The notes: generated by a model not told the origin, from the letters alone. Numbered from the stretch's first letter, positions 17,801 through 28,295 are shown. The stretch: DNA of 64,000 bases from Roseomonas sp. GC11 (GCF_024437745.1 NZ_JANFNY010000004.1:12021-76020), one strand, 5' to 3'. A program made the numbers and translations.

Positions 17801-20035
17801 TCAGCGCGCCCGCTGGCCGCGCCTGTCCTTCTCCCCGCTCGGGGTTGGGGCGATTCGCCGCACCCGGCTGCGCCGCGCGCCCGGCGCCGGCGGCATCCCC
17901 TGCAGCAGATGGAAGACGAGTCCCCCCGTCAGCGGCATGGCATCGGCCAGACGCAGTTCGACAGCCTGCCCCAAGCTGAAGGCAAGACGCGTATAGCGAC
18001 CGGAAAGCCGGTGGGCGGCTTCCTCGAAAACCCATTGATCGTCCGGCAGGGATGACAAAGGCACGAGACCGCCCGCGCCATTTTCCTCAACCGTGACGAA
18101 CAGACCGAAGCGTGTCACCCCCGAAATACGCGCGGCGAATATGCCGCCAATGCGGGACGCCATGTGCAGGGTGAGATAGCGCTCCACCGCCTCGCGCTCG
18201 GCGGCGGCGGCGCGGCGTTCGGTGCGGGTGATGTGCTCGGCCGTGTCGGGCAGGCGGGCGATCCCGTCTTCCCCCAGCCCGTCCGGCCCGAGCTTCAGGC
18301 CGCGGATCAGCGCGCGGTGCACCACGAGGTCGGCATAGCGGCGGATCGGGCTGGTGAAATGGGCATAGCGCGCCAGGGCAAGGCCGAAATGCCCGATATT
18401 CTCTGTGCTGTAGGCGGCCTGGGACTGGGCGCGCAGCACCGTCTCGTGCAGCAGCCGCGCCTCCGGCCGCTCCGCCATGTTTTCCAGCAGCCGGGCGAAG
18501 TGGAGCGGGCGCAGCTCCCCGGCGGCCGGCAGGTCGAGATCCAGCGAATCGAGGAATTGCCGCAGCGACTCCAGCCTGGCGTCGGAGGGCCGGTCATGCA
18601 CGCGGTAGAGGCAGGGCTGGGCGAGGCGCTCCAGCTCCTCCGCCGCGCAGACATTGGCGGCGACCATGAATTCCTCGATCAGCCGGTGCGAGTCGAGGCG
18701 GGCGCGCGGCAGCACGTCGCGCACCTGGCCATCCGGGTCCATCAGGACGCGGCGCTCGGGCAGGTCGAGATCCAGCGTGCCGCGCCGCTGGCGGGCGGCG
18801 TGCAGGGCGGCGAAGGCGCCGTAGAGATGGCTGATTTCCTCGCCCGGCCATTCGGGGCTGGGCATGTCGGGCGGCGCGCCATGGTCGCGGGCGGCCTGCA
18901 CCTGCTCATAGGTCAGCCGGGCGAGGGAGCGCATCAGCCCGCGCCCGAAGCGGTGGCCGAGTTTCTGCCCCCCCGCATCGAAGCGCATCTCGACGAAGAG
19001 GCAGCCGCGATCCTCGCCGGGGCGCAGGCTGCACAGCCCGTTGGAGAGGGCCTCGGGCAGCATCGGCACGACGCGGTCGGGGAAATAGACGCTGTTGCCA
19101 CGGCCCCAGGCGGCGCTGTCCAGAGCGCCGCCGGGGCGGACGTAATGCGCCACATCGGCGATGGCGACGACGATGCGCCAGCCCGCGCCCTCGGGGGCGG
19201 CCCAGACGGCATCATCGAAGTCGCGGGCATCCTCGCCATCGATGGTGACGAGGCGCAGGGCGCGCAGATCCTCCCGCCCGGCGGGGGAGACGGGGGCGGC
19301 GGCCTCCGCCTCGGCCAGGGCCTCGGGCGGGAAGGCCTGCGGGATGCCGTGGGCGTGGATGCACAGCAGAGAAACGGCGCGCGGGGCGTCCATCGGCCCG
19401 AGGCGCTCCACCACCCGCGCCGGGTTCAGGCCGAAGGGGCGGGCGGGGAGGGGCTCGGCCAGGACCAGCTCGCCCGGTTCGGCGCCCTGGGCATCCTCCG
19501 GGGCGATGCTCCATTCCGCGCGCTGGCGGCGGTCGGTGGGTTGCAGCCGGCCTTCCTGATAGACGCCCAGGATGCGGGCCGGCGCGGCGCGGCCCAGCCG
19601 CTTGAAGGTGCGGCCCTCATAGCGGTTCGGAGAGGGGTTGGGGCCGATCGGTTTCAGCCGTGCCACCACCCGGTCCCCCGGTGCCAGGGCGGGCTGGCCG
19701 GGGCGCTCCGGGCGCATATGGATGAGGGGCGGGCGGCCCTCGCCCTGCCAGTCCAGCGGGCGGGCCAGGGGGTCGCCGCCCGGGTCGATGCCGAAGACCT
19801 CGACCGGCGCCATCTCCGGCAGTGGCGCGCCCGGGCGCGGTTTTTTGGCGGTTGCCGGCAGGGTGCCCTCGCGCTCCAGCTCCTTCAGCAGGGCGCGAAG
19901 CGCCGGGCGCTGCTCGGCGCTGAGGCCGAAATGGCGGGAGATCTCGGTCTTGCCGGCGCGGCCCTGCGCCTCCCGCAGGAAGCGCCGCAGCGCATCGCGC
20001 GAGGGGAGCGGGGCCGGGGGTTCCTCCCCGGCCAC
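17801..20035 (-). CDS. rnr: Ribonuclease R (3'-5' exoribonuclease)
   Basis: A 744-aa exoribonuclease of the RNB (RNase II) family that degrades structured RNA and defective rRNA. The N-terminal winged helix (LRRFLREAQGRAGKTEISRH) is followed by cold-shock domains. The catalytic RNB domain has DGEDARDFDDAVWA (metal aspartates) and FTSPIRRYADLVVHRALI. A C-terminal S1 RNA-binding domain contains GVTRFGLFVTVEENGAGGLV. Length matches the family (about 730-810 aa) but without a long basic tail. The GTG start lies 3 bp after the topA stop, so topA and rnr are an operon. Confidence 0.95.
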   Translation of the reverse strand: MAGEEPPAPLPSRDALRRFLREAQGRAGKTEISRHFGLSAEQRPALRALLKELEREGTLPATAKKPRPGAPLPEMAPVEVFGIDPGGDPLARPLDWQGEGRPPLIHMRPERPGQPALAPGDRVVARLKPIGPNPSPNRYEGRTFKRLGRAAPARILGVYQEGRLQPTDRRQRAEWSIAPEDAQGAEPGELVLAEPLPARPFGLNPARVVERLGPMDAPRAVSLLCIHAHGIPQAFPPEALAEAEAAAPVSPAGREDLRALRLVTIDGEDARDFDDAVWAAPEGAGWRIVVAIADVAHYVRPGGALDSAAWGRGNSVYFPDRVVPMLPEALSNGLCSLRPGEDRGCLFVEMRFDAGGQKLGHRFGRGLMRSLARLTYEQVQAARDHGAPPDMPSPEWPGEEISHLYGAFAALHAARQRRGTLDLDLPERRVLMDPDGQVRDVLPRARLDSHRLIEEFMVAANVCAAEELERLAQPCLYRVHDRPSDARLESLRQFLDSLDLDLPAAGELRPLHFARLLENMAERPEARLLHETVLRAQSQAAYSTENIGHFGLALARYAHFTSPIRRYADLVVHRALIRGLKLGPDGLGEDGIARLPDTAEHITRTERRAAAAEREAVERYLTLHMASRIGGIFAARISGVTRFGLFVTVEENGAGGLVPLSSLPDDQWVFEEAAHRLSGRYTRLAFSLGQAVELRLADAMPLTGGLVFHLLQGMPPAPGARRSRVRRIAPTPSGEKDRRGQRAR

Positions 20036-20038
20036 CGG

Positions 20039-22840
20039 TCAGGCCTTCGCCCTGGCGGGCTTTTTGGGCGTGGCCGCCTTGTCCGCCGCCGCGGCCTTGG
20101 GCTTCGCGGCGGTGGCTTTTTTCGGCGCAGCCTTCTTCGCCGGGGCCTTCTCCGCATCCGTCTTGGCGGGTGCCTTCTTCGCCGCCGGCTTCTTCACCGG
20201 CGCCCCATCGGCTTCCTCCGCGGCGGTGGCGGCCTTGGGGGCAGCCTTGGTCTTGGCGGGGGCCTTGCCCTTGGCCGGGGCCTTCTTCGCCCCCTTGGGC
20301 GGCAGCTTCTTGCCCTTCTCGGCCAGCAGCATCACCGCCTGATCCAGGGTGATCTCCTCCATGGTCAGGGCGCGCGGCAGGCTGGCGACGATGCTGCCAT
20401 GCTGGGCATAGGGGCCGAAGCGGCCGCGCTTGATCTCCACCGCCTCGCCATCCTTGGGATGCGGGCCGAGGCCGCGCACCTTGGCCTTCGCATCGGCCAG
20501 CAGCGCCACGGCGCGGTTGATGCCGAGGGTCAGCACATCGTCATCGCGGTCGAGCGACTTGTAGATGCTGCCCATCTTCACATAGGGGCCGAAGCGGCCG
20601 ATGGCGGCGGAGATTTCCTCCCCCGTCTCGGGATGCAGGCCAATGATGCGCGGCAGGGCGAGCAGGGCCAGGGCGCGCTCCAGGTCCAGCGCATCCGGGT
20701 CCATGCCGCGCGCCAGGCTGGCGCGCTTGGGCTTGGTGGGCTTGCCCTTGGCATCCGTGCCGCCCTCGCCCAGCTGGACATAGAGGCCATAGGGGCCGCG
20801 CCGCAGGGTGACGGGGGCGCCGCTCACCGGGTCCGGGCCCAGTTCCTTGATGCCGCCGGCCAGGGCGGCCTCGCCCTCCGCCTCCGCCCCGGTGACGGAG
20901 AGCGGGCGGGTGTGGCGGCATTCCGGGTAGTTCGAGCAGCCGATGAAGGCGCCATTGCGCCCAAGCCGCAGCCCGAGCCGCCCCCCATGCCCGGTGGGGC
21001 CGCAGGCGGGGCAGGCGCGCGGGTCGCCGCCCTCGGCCGGCTGCGGGAAGAAATGCGGGCCGAGTTCCTCATCCAGCGCGTCGATCACCGCGCTGATGGT
21101 CAGGTCCTTGGTGGCGGCGATGGCGGCGTTGAAGTCGCGCCAGAAGGCGCGCATCACCGCCCGCCACTCGGCCCGGCCGCCGGAGATGTCGTCGAGCTGT
21201 TCTTCCAGTGTCGCGGTGAAGCCGGTATCGACGTAGCGCTCGAAGAAATTCACCAGGAAGGCGGTGACGAGGCGGCCGCGGTCCTCGGGGATGAAGCGGC
21301 GCTTGTCGAGCTTCACATAGTCGCGGTCCTGCAGCGTCTGCAGGATGGAGGCATAGGTGGAGGGGCGGCCGATGCCGAGCTCCTCCATCTTCTTCACCAG
21401 GCTGGCCTCGGAATAGCGCGGCGGCGGCTGGGTGAAGTGCTGGTCCGCCTGGGCGGCGGTCAGCTTCGCCGGGTCCTTCTCCCGCATCGGCGGCAGGGTG
21501 CGGGTGTCATCCTCCTCGCCGCTGGCGGCGCCGGCGGGGGCGTCGTCCACATCCTCGCGGTAGAGCTTCAGGAAGCCGTCGAAGGCGATGACGCTGCCAT
21601 TGGCGCGCAGCCGGGCGCGGCCGCCCGCATCGGCCAGATCGACCACCGTCTGGTCCAGCTCGGCCGATTGCATCTGGCTGGCGACGGCGCGCTTCCACAC
21701 CAGCTCGTAGAGCCGGCGCTGCTCGGGGTTGAGGAAGCGGGCCACCTCCTCCGGCGTGCGGCGCACATCGGTCGGGCGGATGGCCTCGTGCGCCTCCTGG
21801 GCGTTCTTGGCCTTGGAGGAATATTCGCGCGGCGCGGGGGGGATGTAGTCCGGGCCGAAGCTGGCCTTCACATGGTCGCGGATGGCGGCCACCGCCTCGC
21901 GCGCCATCTGCACGCCATCGGTTCGCATATAGGTGATGAGGCCGACCGTCTCGCCCTGCATCTCCACGCCCTCATAGAGCTGCTGGGCGAGGCGCATGGT
22001 CTGCTGCGCGCCGAAGCCCAGCTTGCGCGAGGATTCCTGCTGCAGGGTGGAGGTGGTGAAGGGCGGCGGCGGGTTGCGCCGGCTGCGCTTCTTCTCGACG
22101 CTGGCGACGCTGAAGCGCCCGGCCTCCACCGCGGCGCGGGCGCGCAGGGCGCTGGCCTCGTCCGGCAGGTCGAACTGCTCCAGCTTCTTCCCGTCCAGAT
22201 GCGTCAGCCGGGCGGAGAAGGGGGCGGCGGCGGCGGTGAGGAAGCGGCCCTCGACCGTCCAGTATTCGCGCGCCCGGAAGATCTCGATCTCCGCCTCGCG
22301 CTCGCAGATCAGGCGCAGGGCGACGGACTGCACCCGCCCGGCGGAGCGGCTGCCGGGCAGCTTGCGCCACAGCACGGGGGAGAGGGTGAAGCCCACCAGG
22401 TAGTCCAGCGCGCGGCGCGCCAGATAGGCCTCGATCAGCGGGGTGTCGAGATCGCGCGGGTGGGCCAGCGCGTGCTGCACCGCGCGCTTGGTGATCTCGT
22501 TGAAGGTGATGCGGTGGACCTGCACGCCCTTCAGCGCGCCCTTCTCCCGCAGCATCTCCTGGACGTGCCAGGAGATCGCCTCGCCCTCGCGGTCCGGGTC
22601 GGTGGCGAGGTAGAGGTTGCGGGCGCCGCGCAGCGCCTTGGCGATGGCGGAGACCTGCTTCTCGCCCCGGTCCTCGGCGGACCAGTCCATGGCGAAGTCC
22701 TCCTCCGGCCGGACGCTGCCATCCTTGGGCGGCAGGTCGCGCACATGGCCGAAGCTCGCCAGGACGGTGAAGTCCTGCCCGAGATACTTGTTGATGGTCT
22801 TCGCCTTGGCCGGCGATTCGACGACGACGACGTCGGTCAT
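20039..22840 (-). CDS. topA: DNA topoisomerase I
   Basis: A 933-aa type IA topoisomerase that relaxes negative supercoils. The Toprim domain starts at residue 1 (VVVVESPAKAKTINKYLG, and YLATDPDREGEAISWHV with the acidic triad). The active-site Tyr is in LITYMRTDGVQMAREA near residue 305. One zinc ribbon (CPACGPTGHGG...CSNYPECRHTRPL) follows near residue 620. It is followed by topo-C repeats (GRFGPYVKMGSIYKSLDRDD, GRFGPYAQHGSIVASL). The last 100 residues are a Lys/Ala/Pro-rich tail, likely an unstructured DNA-binding extension. First gene of topA-rnr; dprA lies 57 bp upstream. Confidence 0.96.
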   Translation of the reverse strand: MTDVVVVESPAKAKTINKYLGQDFTVLASFGHVRDLPPKDGSVRPEEDFAMDWSAEDRGEKQVSAIAKALRGARNLYLATDPDREGEAISWHVQEMLREKGALKGVQVHRITFNEITKRAVQHALAHPRDLDTPLIEAYLARRALDYLVGFTLSPVLWRKLPGSRSAGRVQSVALRLICEREAEIEIFRAREYWTVEGRFLTAAAAPFSARLTHLDGKKLEQFDLPDEASALRARAAVEAGRFSVASVEKKRSRRNPPPPFTTSTLQQESSRKLGFGAQQTMRLAQQLYEGVEMQGETVGLITYMRTDGVQMAREAVAAIRDHVKASFGPDYIPPAPREYSSKAKNAQEAHEAIRPTDVRRTPEEVARFLNPEQRRLYELVWKRAVASQMQSAELDQTVVDLADAGGRARLRANGSVIAFDGFLKLYREDVDDAPAGAASGEEDDTRTLPPMREKDPAKLTAAQADQHFTQPPPRYSEASLVKKMEELGIGRPSTYASILQTLQDRDYVKLDKRRFIPEDRGRLVTAFLVNFFERYVDTGFTATLEEQLDDISGGRAEWRAVMRAFWRDFNAAIAATKDLTISAVIDALDEELGPHFFPQPAEGGDPRACPACGPTGHGGRLGLRLGRNGAFIGCSNYPECRHTRPLSVTGAEAEGEAALAGGIKELGPDPVSGAPVTLRRGPYGLYVQLGEGGTDAKGKPTKPKRASLARGMDPDALDLERALALLALPRIIGLHPETGEEISAAIGRFGPYVKMGSIYKSLDRDDDVLTLGINRAVALLADAKAKVRGLGPHPKDGEAVEIKRGRFGPYAQHGSIVASLPRALTMEEITLDQAVMLLAEKGKKLPPKGAKKAPAKGKAPAKTKAAPKAATAAEEADGAPVKKPAAKKAPAKTDAEKAPAKKAAPKKATAAKPKAAAADKAATPKKPARAKA

Positions 22841-22897
22841 GGCGGGTGCGGTGCGCTCTCTCTTCTCGCCTGCCGGGGCTGCCGTCTGGCGGGGTCT

Positions 22898-24034
22898 CTA
22901 CCGTAAGCCGCTGCGGATAACCCGGTTGCCGGGAAGGGTTTCTATCCGCCCCTCCAGCTCCAGATCGAGCAGGATCGCCTGCACCGCAGCGGCAGAGAGG
23001 TGGCAGCGTCGCACCAACTCGTCAACCACAACTGGCGAAGGGCCTATCAGATCAAGCAGTTGCCCTGCCTCTCCAGGCGGCGGCGCGAGGGGTAGCGCGG
23101 CCTCGACCGGCGCGGCGCGGCCGGTCACGGCCCCCATCGGGCGCGGCGCGGCGGGCAGATTCTCCAGCACATCCTCCGCCCGCTCGGTCAGGTGGGCGCC
23201 CTGGCGCAGCAGGTCGTTGGAGCCGGCGCAGCGCGGATCCAGCGGGCTGCCCGGCACGGCGAAGACCTCCCGCCCGGCCTCCAGCGCCAGCCGCGCCGTC
23301 ATCAGCGTGCCGGAGCGCAGGGCCGCCTCCACCACCACCACGCCGAGCGACAGCCCGGCGATGATCCGGTTGCGGCGCGGGAAATGCCGGGCGATGGGCG
23401 CGGTGCCGAGCGGCGCCTCCGCCACCACCAGCCCGCGCTCGGCGATCAGGCCCTGAAGCTCCGCATGCTCGGGCGGATAGGCGCGGTCCAGCCCGCCGGG
23501 GATGACGGCGATGGTCGCCCCCGCCCGCAGCGCGCCGAGATGCGCCGCCCCATCCACCCCGCGCGCCAGGCCGGAGGTAACGACGAGCCCGGCGGCGGCC
23601 AGCCCCTCGGCCAGATCGGCGGCCATGCGGCGGCCGAGCGCCGAGGCATTGCGCGCCCCCACCAGCGCCACCTGCGGCAGGCCCAGCAGGCTGGTCTCGC
23701 CGATGCAGGCCAGGGCGGGCGGCGCGCTCTCCAGCAGGGCCAGCAGGGGGGGGTAGTCGGGGTCGTCGAGAAAGAGGAACCGGCCGCCCATCGCGGCCAC
23801 CTCCTCCATCTCCCGCCGGATGGCGGCCGGCGGGGGCGGGCGGAAGGGGGCGCCGCGCCAGCCGCCCCCCGCGTGGTGGCCGCCCGCATGGCCACCGCCC
23901 GGGGCAAGCCCGGGCAGCGCCTCCAGCGCGGCCTCGGCGGTGCCGTGCCGCTCCATCAGGCGGCGGAAGGTGAGGGGGCCTACCCCTTCCGTCCGCGCCA
24001 GACGCAGCCGCGACAGCGCCGCCTCGTCGTTCAT
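22898..24034 (-). CDS. dprA: DNA processing protein DprA
   Basis: A 378-aa cytoplasmic single-strand DNA-binding protein that loads RecA during natural transformation. The N-terminal helical part ([20 protein letters not shown]) precedes the Rossmann domain with [37 protein letters not shown] and [23 protein letters not shown]-terminal winged helix ([20 protein letters not shown]) is present, as in many proteobacterial DprA. Its start overlaps the plsY stop by 4 bp. A His/Gly-rich linker lies around residue 48-58. Confidence 0.94.
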   Translation of the reverse strand: MNDEAALSRLRLARTEGVGPLTFRRLMERHGTAEAALEALPGLAPGGGHAGGHHAGGGWRGAPFRPPPPAAIRREMEEVAAMGGRFLFLDDPDYPPLLALLESAPPALACIGETSLLGLPQVALVGARNASALGRRMAADLAEGLAAAGLVVTSGLARGVDGAAHLGALRAGATIAVIPGGLDRAYPPEHAELQGLIAERGLVVAEAPLGTAPIARHFPRRNRIIAGLSLGVVVVEAALRSGTLMTARLALEAGREVFAVPGSPLDPRCAGSNDLLRQGAHLTERAEDVLENLPAAPRPMGAVTGRAAPVEAALPLAPPPGEAGQLLDLIGPSPVVVDELVRRCHLSAAAVQAILLDLELEGRIETLPGNRVIRSGLR

Positions 24035-24627
24035 TTTTTCTTCTCGCCGATCCGCGGTTCGGTGCCCGCCAGCAGGCGCCGGATATTCTCATGATGCCGG
24101 GCGATGATCACCGCCGCCAGCACCAAGGCGAAGGCGGCCAGCGGCAGATCCCCCGCCAGCAGGGCGATGACCGGCGCGGCGGCGCAGGCCGTCAGCGCCG
24201 AGGCGGAGGAAATCCGGGTGATCCTGGCCATGGCCAGCCAGAGCAGGGCGCAGGCCAGGCCCAGCCACCAGGCGGCGGCCAGCAGCACGCCCGCCCCGGT
24301 CGCCACGCCCTTGCCGCCCTTGAAGCCGAGCCAGACGGGAAAGACATGGCCGAGCAGCGCGCCCAGCCCCGCCACCAGCCCGGCCTCCCGCCCCCAGAGG
24401 GCGGTGAGCACCAGCACCGGCACCACGCCCTTCAGCGCGTCCAGCAGCAGCGTCGCCGCCGCCACCTTTTTGTTGCCGGTGCGCAGCACATTGGTGGCGC
24501 CGATATTGCCGCTGCCGATCTGGCGGATATCGCCCAGCCCCGCCGCGCGGGTCAGCAGCAGCCCATAGGGCACCGAGCCGGAGAGATAGCCGATGCCGGC
24601 CCCGGCGAGGATCAGAGCGTCCATCAT
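24031..24627 (-). CDS. plsY: Glycerol-3-phosphate acyltransferase PlsY
   Basis: A 198-aa inner-membrane enzyme that transfers the acyl group from acyl-phosphate to glycerol-3-phosphate, opening phospholipid synthesis. The family motifs are [36 protein letters not shown] and [17 protein letters not shown]. At least five hydrophobic segments are visible. The start overlaps the pyrC' stop and the stop overlaps the dprA start (4 bp each). So pyrB-pyrC'-plsY-dprA form one tight, coupled operon. Confidence 0.95.
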   Translation of the reverse strand: MMDALILAGAGIGYLSGSVPYGLLLTRAAGLGDIRQIGSGNIGATNVLRTGNKKVAAATLLLDALKGVVPVLVLTALWGREAGLVAGLGALLGHVFPVWLGFKGGKGVATGAGVLLAAAWWLGLACALLWLAMARITRISSASALTACAAAPVIALLAGDLPLAAFALVLAAVIIARHHENIRRLLAGTEPRIGEKKK

Positions 24628-25910
24628 GCGCCGAACACCCGGCGGCCCGCCTTCCAGGTGCCGAGGACCTTGCCCTCCAGCGCCCGCCCGTCAAAGGGCG
24701 AGTTCTGCGCCTTGCCCGGCAGGCGCCCGGCCTCGACCTTCCAGGCGCGTTCCAGATGGAACAGCACAAGGTCGGCCGGGGCGCCGCGCTCCAGCCTGCC
24801 CACCGGCAGGCCGAGCAGCGCCGCCGGCCGGCTGGTCAGCAGCGCCAGCGCGGCACTGAGAGAAAGATCCCCGCCATGCACCCGCGCCAGGGTGATGCCG
24901 AGCAGCGTCGCCAGCCCCGTGCCGCCGGCCGAGGCCTGGGCGAAGGGCAGGCGCTTGTCATCCGGGTCCGCCGGCTGGTGGTCGGAGGCGATGGCGTCGA
25001 TCGTGCCATCGGCCAGCGCCGCGACCACCGCCAGCCGGTCCGCCTCCCGCCGCAGCGGCGGGGAGAGCTTGGCATAGGTGCGGAAATCGCCGATCGCCGT
25101 CTCGTTCAGGTCGAAATAGGGCGGCGCCGTGTCGCAGGTGACGGCCAGCCCTTCCGCCTTGGCGGCGCGGATCAGCTCCAGCGCAGCGGCGGTGGAGACA
25201 TGGGCGAAATGCACATGCCCTCCCGTCAGCCGGGCCAGGGCGATGTCGCGCGCCACCATGATGGCCTCCGCCGCCGGCGGGATGCCGGGCAGGCCGAGGC
25301 GGGTGGCCAGTTCCCCCTCCGTCGCCGCGCCGCCCCGGGCGAGGCTCGGCTCCTCCGGGTGCTGCACCACGAAGCTGCCAAAGGCGCGGGCATAGGAGAG
25401 GGCGAGGCGCATGGTGCGCGCGCTGGCGATGGCGTGCGTGCCATCGGTGAAGGCGATGGCGCCGGCCTCCTTCAGCAGGCCGAACTCGGCGATCTCCTGC
25501 CCGGCGCAGCCCTTGGTGGCGGCGCCATAGGGCAGGATGGTCAGGCTGCCGGTGGCCTCGCCCTTGCTGCGGACGAACTGCACCAGGGCCGGGTCGTCCA
25601 GCACGGGCTGCGTCTCGGGCAGGGCGCAGAGGGTGGTGATGCCGCCCGCCGCTGCCGCCAGCGCGGCCGAGTCGATGGTCTCGCGGTATTCGGCGCCGGG
25701 CTCGCCCAGGGCGGCGCGCAGATCGACCAGGCCGGGCGCCAGCACGGCCCCGCCGCAATCGACCACATCGGCCCCGTCCGGGATGCCGAGGGCGCCGCCA
25801 TGGTCGGCGATCACCCCGCGGCTGACCAGCAGGCTGCCCGGCGCGTCCAGCCCGGAGGCCGGGTCGACGAGGCGGGCATTGACGAAGAGGGTATCAGGCA
25901 TGGGGGTCAT
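24624..25910 (-). CDS. pyrC: Dihydroorotase-like protein PyrC' (probably non-catalytic subunit of aspartate transcarbamoylase)
   Basis: A 428-aa amidohydrolase-fold protein of the type I dihydroorotase group. The first metal motif, normally HxH after APGLVD, reads [15 protein letters not shown], so both histidines are missing. Later motifs remain: [18 protein letters not shown] and [14 protein letters not shown]. Loss of the HxH is the mark of the inactive PyrC'/PyrX proteins that assemble with PyrB in Pseudomonas and several proteobacteria. The start at 25910 overlaps the pyrB stop by 1 bp (TGATG), consistent with stoichiometric co-synthesis. A catalytic dihydroorotase should exist elsewhere in the genome. 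Confidence 0.85.
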   Translation of the reverse strand: MTPMPDTLFVNARLVDPASGLDAPGSLLVSRGVIADHGGALGIPDGADVVDCGGAVLAPGLVDLRAALGEPGAEYRETIDSAALAAAAGGITTLCALPETQPVLDDPALVQFVRSKGEATGSLTILPYGAATKGCAGQEIAEFGLLKEAGAIAFTDGTHAIASARTMRLALSYARAFGSFVVQHPEEPSLARGGAATEGELATRLGLPGIPPAAEAIMVARDIALARLTGGHVHFAHVSTAAALELIRAAKAEGLAVTCDTAPPYFDLNETAIGDFRTYAKLSPPLRREADRLAVVAALADGTIDAIASDHQPADPDDKRLPFAQASAGGTGLATLLGITLARVHGGDLSLSAALALLTSRPAALLGLPVGRLERGAPADLVLFHLERAWKVEAGRLPGKAQNSPFDGRALEGKVLGTWKAGRRVFGA

Positions 25911-26854
25911 CACAGCCGCGCATTCCGCCGGGCGTTGCGGGAAAGGACATCGAGCACGGCCATGCGGACGGCCACGCCCATCTCCACCTGCTCGCCGATC
26001 ACGCTGCGGGCGGGGTCGTCGGCCACGGCGCTGTCGATCTCGACGCCGCGGTTCATCGGGCCGGGATGCATGACGATGGCATCCGGCCTGGCATAGGCCA
26101 GCTTCGCCGCGTCCAGGCCGTAGAAGCGGAAATACTCGCGCGCGGAGGGGATCAGCCCGCCCGCCATGCGCTCCTTCTGCAGGCGCAGCATCATCACCAC
26201 ATCGGCGTCCTTCAGCCCGGCCTTCATGTCGTGGAAGACCTCGACGCCGAGGCGCGTGGCCTCGGCCGGGATCAGCGTCGGCGGGCCGATCAGGCGGACG
26301 CGGCAATTCATCGCCAGCAGCAGGTGGATGTTGCTGCGCGCCACGCGGCTATGCGCCACATCGCCGCAGATGGCGACCACAAGGTTCTCCAGCCGGCCCT
26401 TGCGGCGGCGGATGGTCAGGGCGTCGAGCAGGGCCTGGGTCGGGTGCTCATGCGTGCCGTCCCCCGCATTGATGACGGCGGCATCCACCTTGCGGCTGAG
26501 CAGGGCCGGGGCGCCGGACTGGGCATGGCGCACCACCAGCAGGTCGCAATGCATGGCGTTGAGGGTGGAGGCCGTGTCGAGCAGCGTCTCCCCCTTGTTC
26601 ACGCTGCTGCTGGAGACCGTCATGTTGACGATGTCCGCCCCCAGCCGCTTGCCCGCCAGTTCGAAACTGGTGCGGGTGCGGGTGCTGTCCTCGAAGAACA
26701 GGTTGATGAGGGTGCGGCCCTTCAGCAGGTCCCGCTGGGTTTTGCCGCTGCGGTTCAGCAGGGCATAGGATTCCGCCAGATCCAGCAGATCGGCGATATA
26801 GGGCGGCTCCAGGCCCTCGAGGGCCAGGAGGTGCCGGTGAGGATAGGGCAGCAT
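25910..26854 (-). CDS. pyrB: Aspartate carbamoyltransferase catalytic subunit
   Basis: A 314-aa enzyme that condenses carbamoyl phosphate and aspartate in pyrimidine synthesis. The carbamoyl phosphate site is [20 protein letters not shown] (residues about 53-72). [20 protein letters not shown] and [20 protein letters not shown] are the aspartate-side motifs. First gene of pyrB-pyrC'-plsY-dprA. No regulatory subunit gene is present, consistent with a PyrB-PyrC' type of complex. The upstream AT-rich stretch belongs to the terminator cluster of the LuxR gene. Confidence 0.96.
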   Translation of the reverse strand: MLPYPHRHLLALEGLEPPYIADLLDLAESYALLNRSGKTQRDLLKGRTLINLFFEDSTRTRTSFELAGKRLGADIVNMTVSSSSVNKGETLLDTASTLNAMHCDLLVVRHAQSGAPALLSRKVDAAVINAGDGTHEHPTQALLDALTIRRRKGRLENLVVAICGDVAHSRVARSNIHLLLAMNCRVRLIGPPTLIPAEATRLGVEVFHDMKAGLKDADVVMMLRLQKERMAGGLIPSAREYFRFYGLDAAKLAYARPDAIVMHPGPMNRGVEIDSAVADDPARSVIGEQVEMGVAVRMAVLDVLSRNARRNARL

Positions 26855-26940
26855 GGAGGGACCAGTCCGGCTAGAGGCGCCGGACCATAGCCATCCTTGC
26901 CCTCCGCCGGAAGGGCCGGGTTGCGGTGGTGGCGGGAGAG

Positions 26941-27068
26941 GAAAAAGTTTAAGTAATAAACTTCTTTTTCTGAAGAAAAAGAAGCAAAAAGACTTTTTCA
27001 GTTATTTTATTTAATTCGCATAAATTACATCTGAAAAAGTTTTTTGGTTCTTTTTTCCAAAAAAGAAC
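26941..27068. terminator. AT-rich terminator cluster, includes 36-bp repeat copy 2
   Basis: It holds a perfect 10-bp hairpin CTTCTTTTTC/GAAAAAGAAG with a TGAA loop (26961-26984). It also holds a second copy (27033-27068) of the 36-bp element at 15620-15655. This AT-rich island lies 12 bp beyond the LuxR gene stop and upstream of pyrB, and would shield pyrB from read-through. Confidence 0.7.
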
Positions 27069-27080
27069 ACAATTTTCTGC

Positions 27081-28274
27081 TCAAAACCCTTCTGCGTCAT
27101 CTCCGCAATCGATCCGCGGCAGGGCCAGCAGCAGGCGGAGCAATTCGCCCTGCCGGTTGGTGCCGGTCTTGGCCAGGAGGGACTGGACCTGGCTGCGAAT
27201 GGTGGTCAGTCGCACGCCGCGGGTCATGGCCACGTCTTCCACGCTCAGCCCTGTGGCCAGGTTGGCGGCCACCTCCGCTTCCGCGCGGGTGAAGCCGAAC
27301 ATGGCCATCACCTGGTCGACCAGGCTGATGGCCGGCGCGGCATTGGGGTCGGAGACCAGCAGCATGGCCAGGGGGCCGGGTACGGGCGGCAGGTCCGGCA
27401 TGGGCAGCTGGAAGGGCACCATCATCATCGCCAGGGCCAGGCCGCCATCGGCGGTGGCGCAGCGCATGGAGCCGGCGCGGTGGGTCTGGCCCGGCGTGGT
27501 GGCCTGGGCCAGCAGCGTGGCGAAGAGGGCATCGGCCGAGGGTTGCAGCAGCCGCAGCCGCCCGCCGCTGGACTGCACCATGGGCCCGCCCCGGCGCAGC
27601 AGCATGCGGCGCGCCGCCCGGTTCATGAAGATGCAGCGCCGGTCCGCCCGCAGGATGGCGACGCCACCGGCCAGCTCATCCAGCGCCGCATAGCCGATCT
27701 GCCCGAGGGTGCGGCTGCTGAGCAGCTGCTCCTCCACCTTCATGGCGCGCATCAGGTGGGGCCAGAGGCATTGCAGGCTGGCCATCTGGTCCGGGGTATA
27801 GGGCCCCATCTCGCGCGGGCGGTGCAGGCCGAGGACCAGGGTCTGCTCACCGATCGGCGCCTGCCCGCCCGCCAGGTAGAAGGCATTGCCCATGCTGGGG
27901 CGCAGCAGGTCGTTGTAGAATTCGGAGCCTTCGACTTCTGTGTCCGTCAGGTAGGTCTGCGAGAAAAACGTGTTGCCGCGCTGGCCGCTTCTCAGCCGCA
28001 ACAGGAAGATGTCGCGGTTGAAATAGTATTCGCGATAAGCGCGCGCGGTTTCCGGCGGGATGTTCAGCGTCGCCAGGATGGAGGGGCGGGCGGGCGGCGG
28101 CCCCTGCCGGTGCAGGGCGGCATTCTGCGCGCCCACCATGGCGGCGAGGCTCTCCAGGATCGCCTGCCAGCCACGCTCCGGCCCCCCTCCAATGGCCAGA
28201 TCGTACAGGTCCCCGATCAACGCATGGAGGTGGTCATCGGGCATGCCGGAGCCTGTTGTTCCGCACGCTTTCAT
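27081..28274 (-). CDS. LuxR-type helix-turn-helix transcriptional regulator
   Basis: A 397-aa regulator. The C-terminal 65 residues are a LuxR HTH (GFTRAEAEVAANLATGLSVE, then TTIRSQVQSLLAKTGTNRQG). The N-terminal 200 residues look like a sensory domain, and a PAS-like segment around 190-250 contains LDELAGGVAILRADRRCIFM. No receiver Asp or acyl-homoserine-lactone pocket can be identified, so the signal is unknown. The start is uncertain: ATG at 28274 or 28244, neither with a strong ribosome site. No co-transcribed partner, so it is an orphan regulator. Confidence 0.8.
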   Translation of the reverse strand: MKACGTTGSGMPDDHLHALIGDLYDLAIGGGPERGWQAILESLAAMVGAQNAALHRQGPPPARPSILATLNIPPETARAYREYYFNRDIFLLRLRSGQRGNTFFSQTYLTDTEVEGSEFYNDLLRPSMGNAFYLAGGQAPIGEQTLVLGLHRPREMGPYTPDQMASLQCLWPHLMRAMKVEEQLLSSRTLGQIGYAALDELAGGVAILRADRRCIFMNRAARRMLLRRGGPMVQSSGGRLRLLQPSADALFATLLAQATTPGQTHRAGSMRCATADGGLALAMMMVPFQLPMPDLPPVPGPLAMLLVSDPNAAPAISLVDQVMAMFGFTRAEAEVAANLATGLSVEDVAMTRGVRLTTIRSQVQSLLAKTGTNRQGELLRLLLALPRIDCGDDAEGF

Positions 28275-28295
28275 TATTCCGGAATGTGACCGGTT

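Noticed and set aside
18164-22906. A 1580-codon plus-strand open frame
   Set aside because: It is fully antisense to rnr and topA, with a composition (His/Gly/Arg/Leu runs) typical of high-GC shadow frames.
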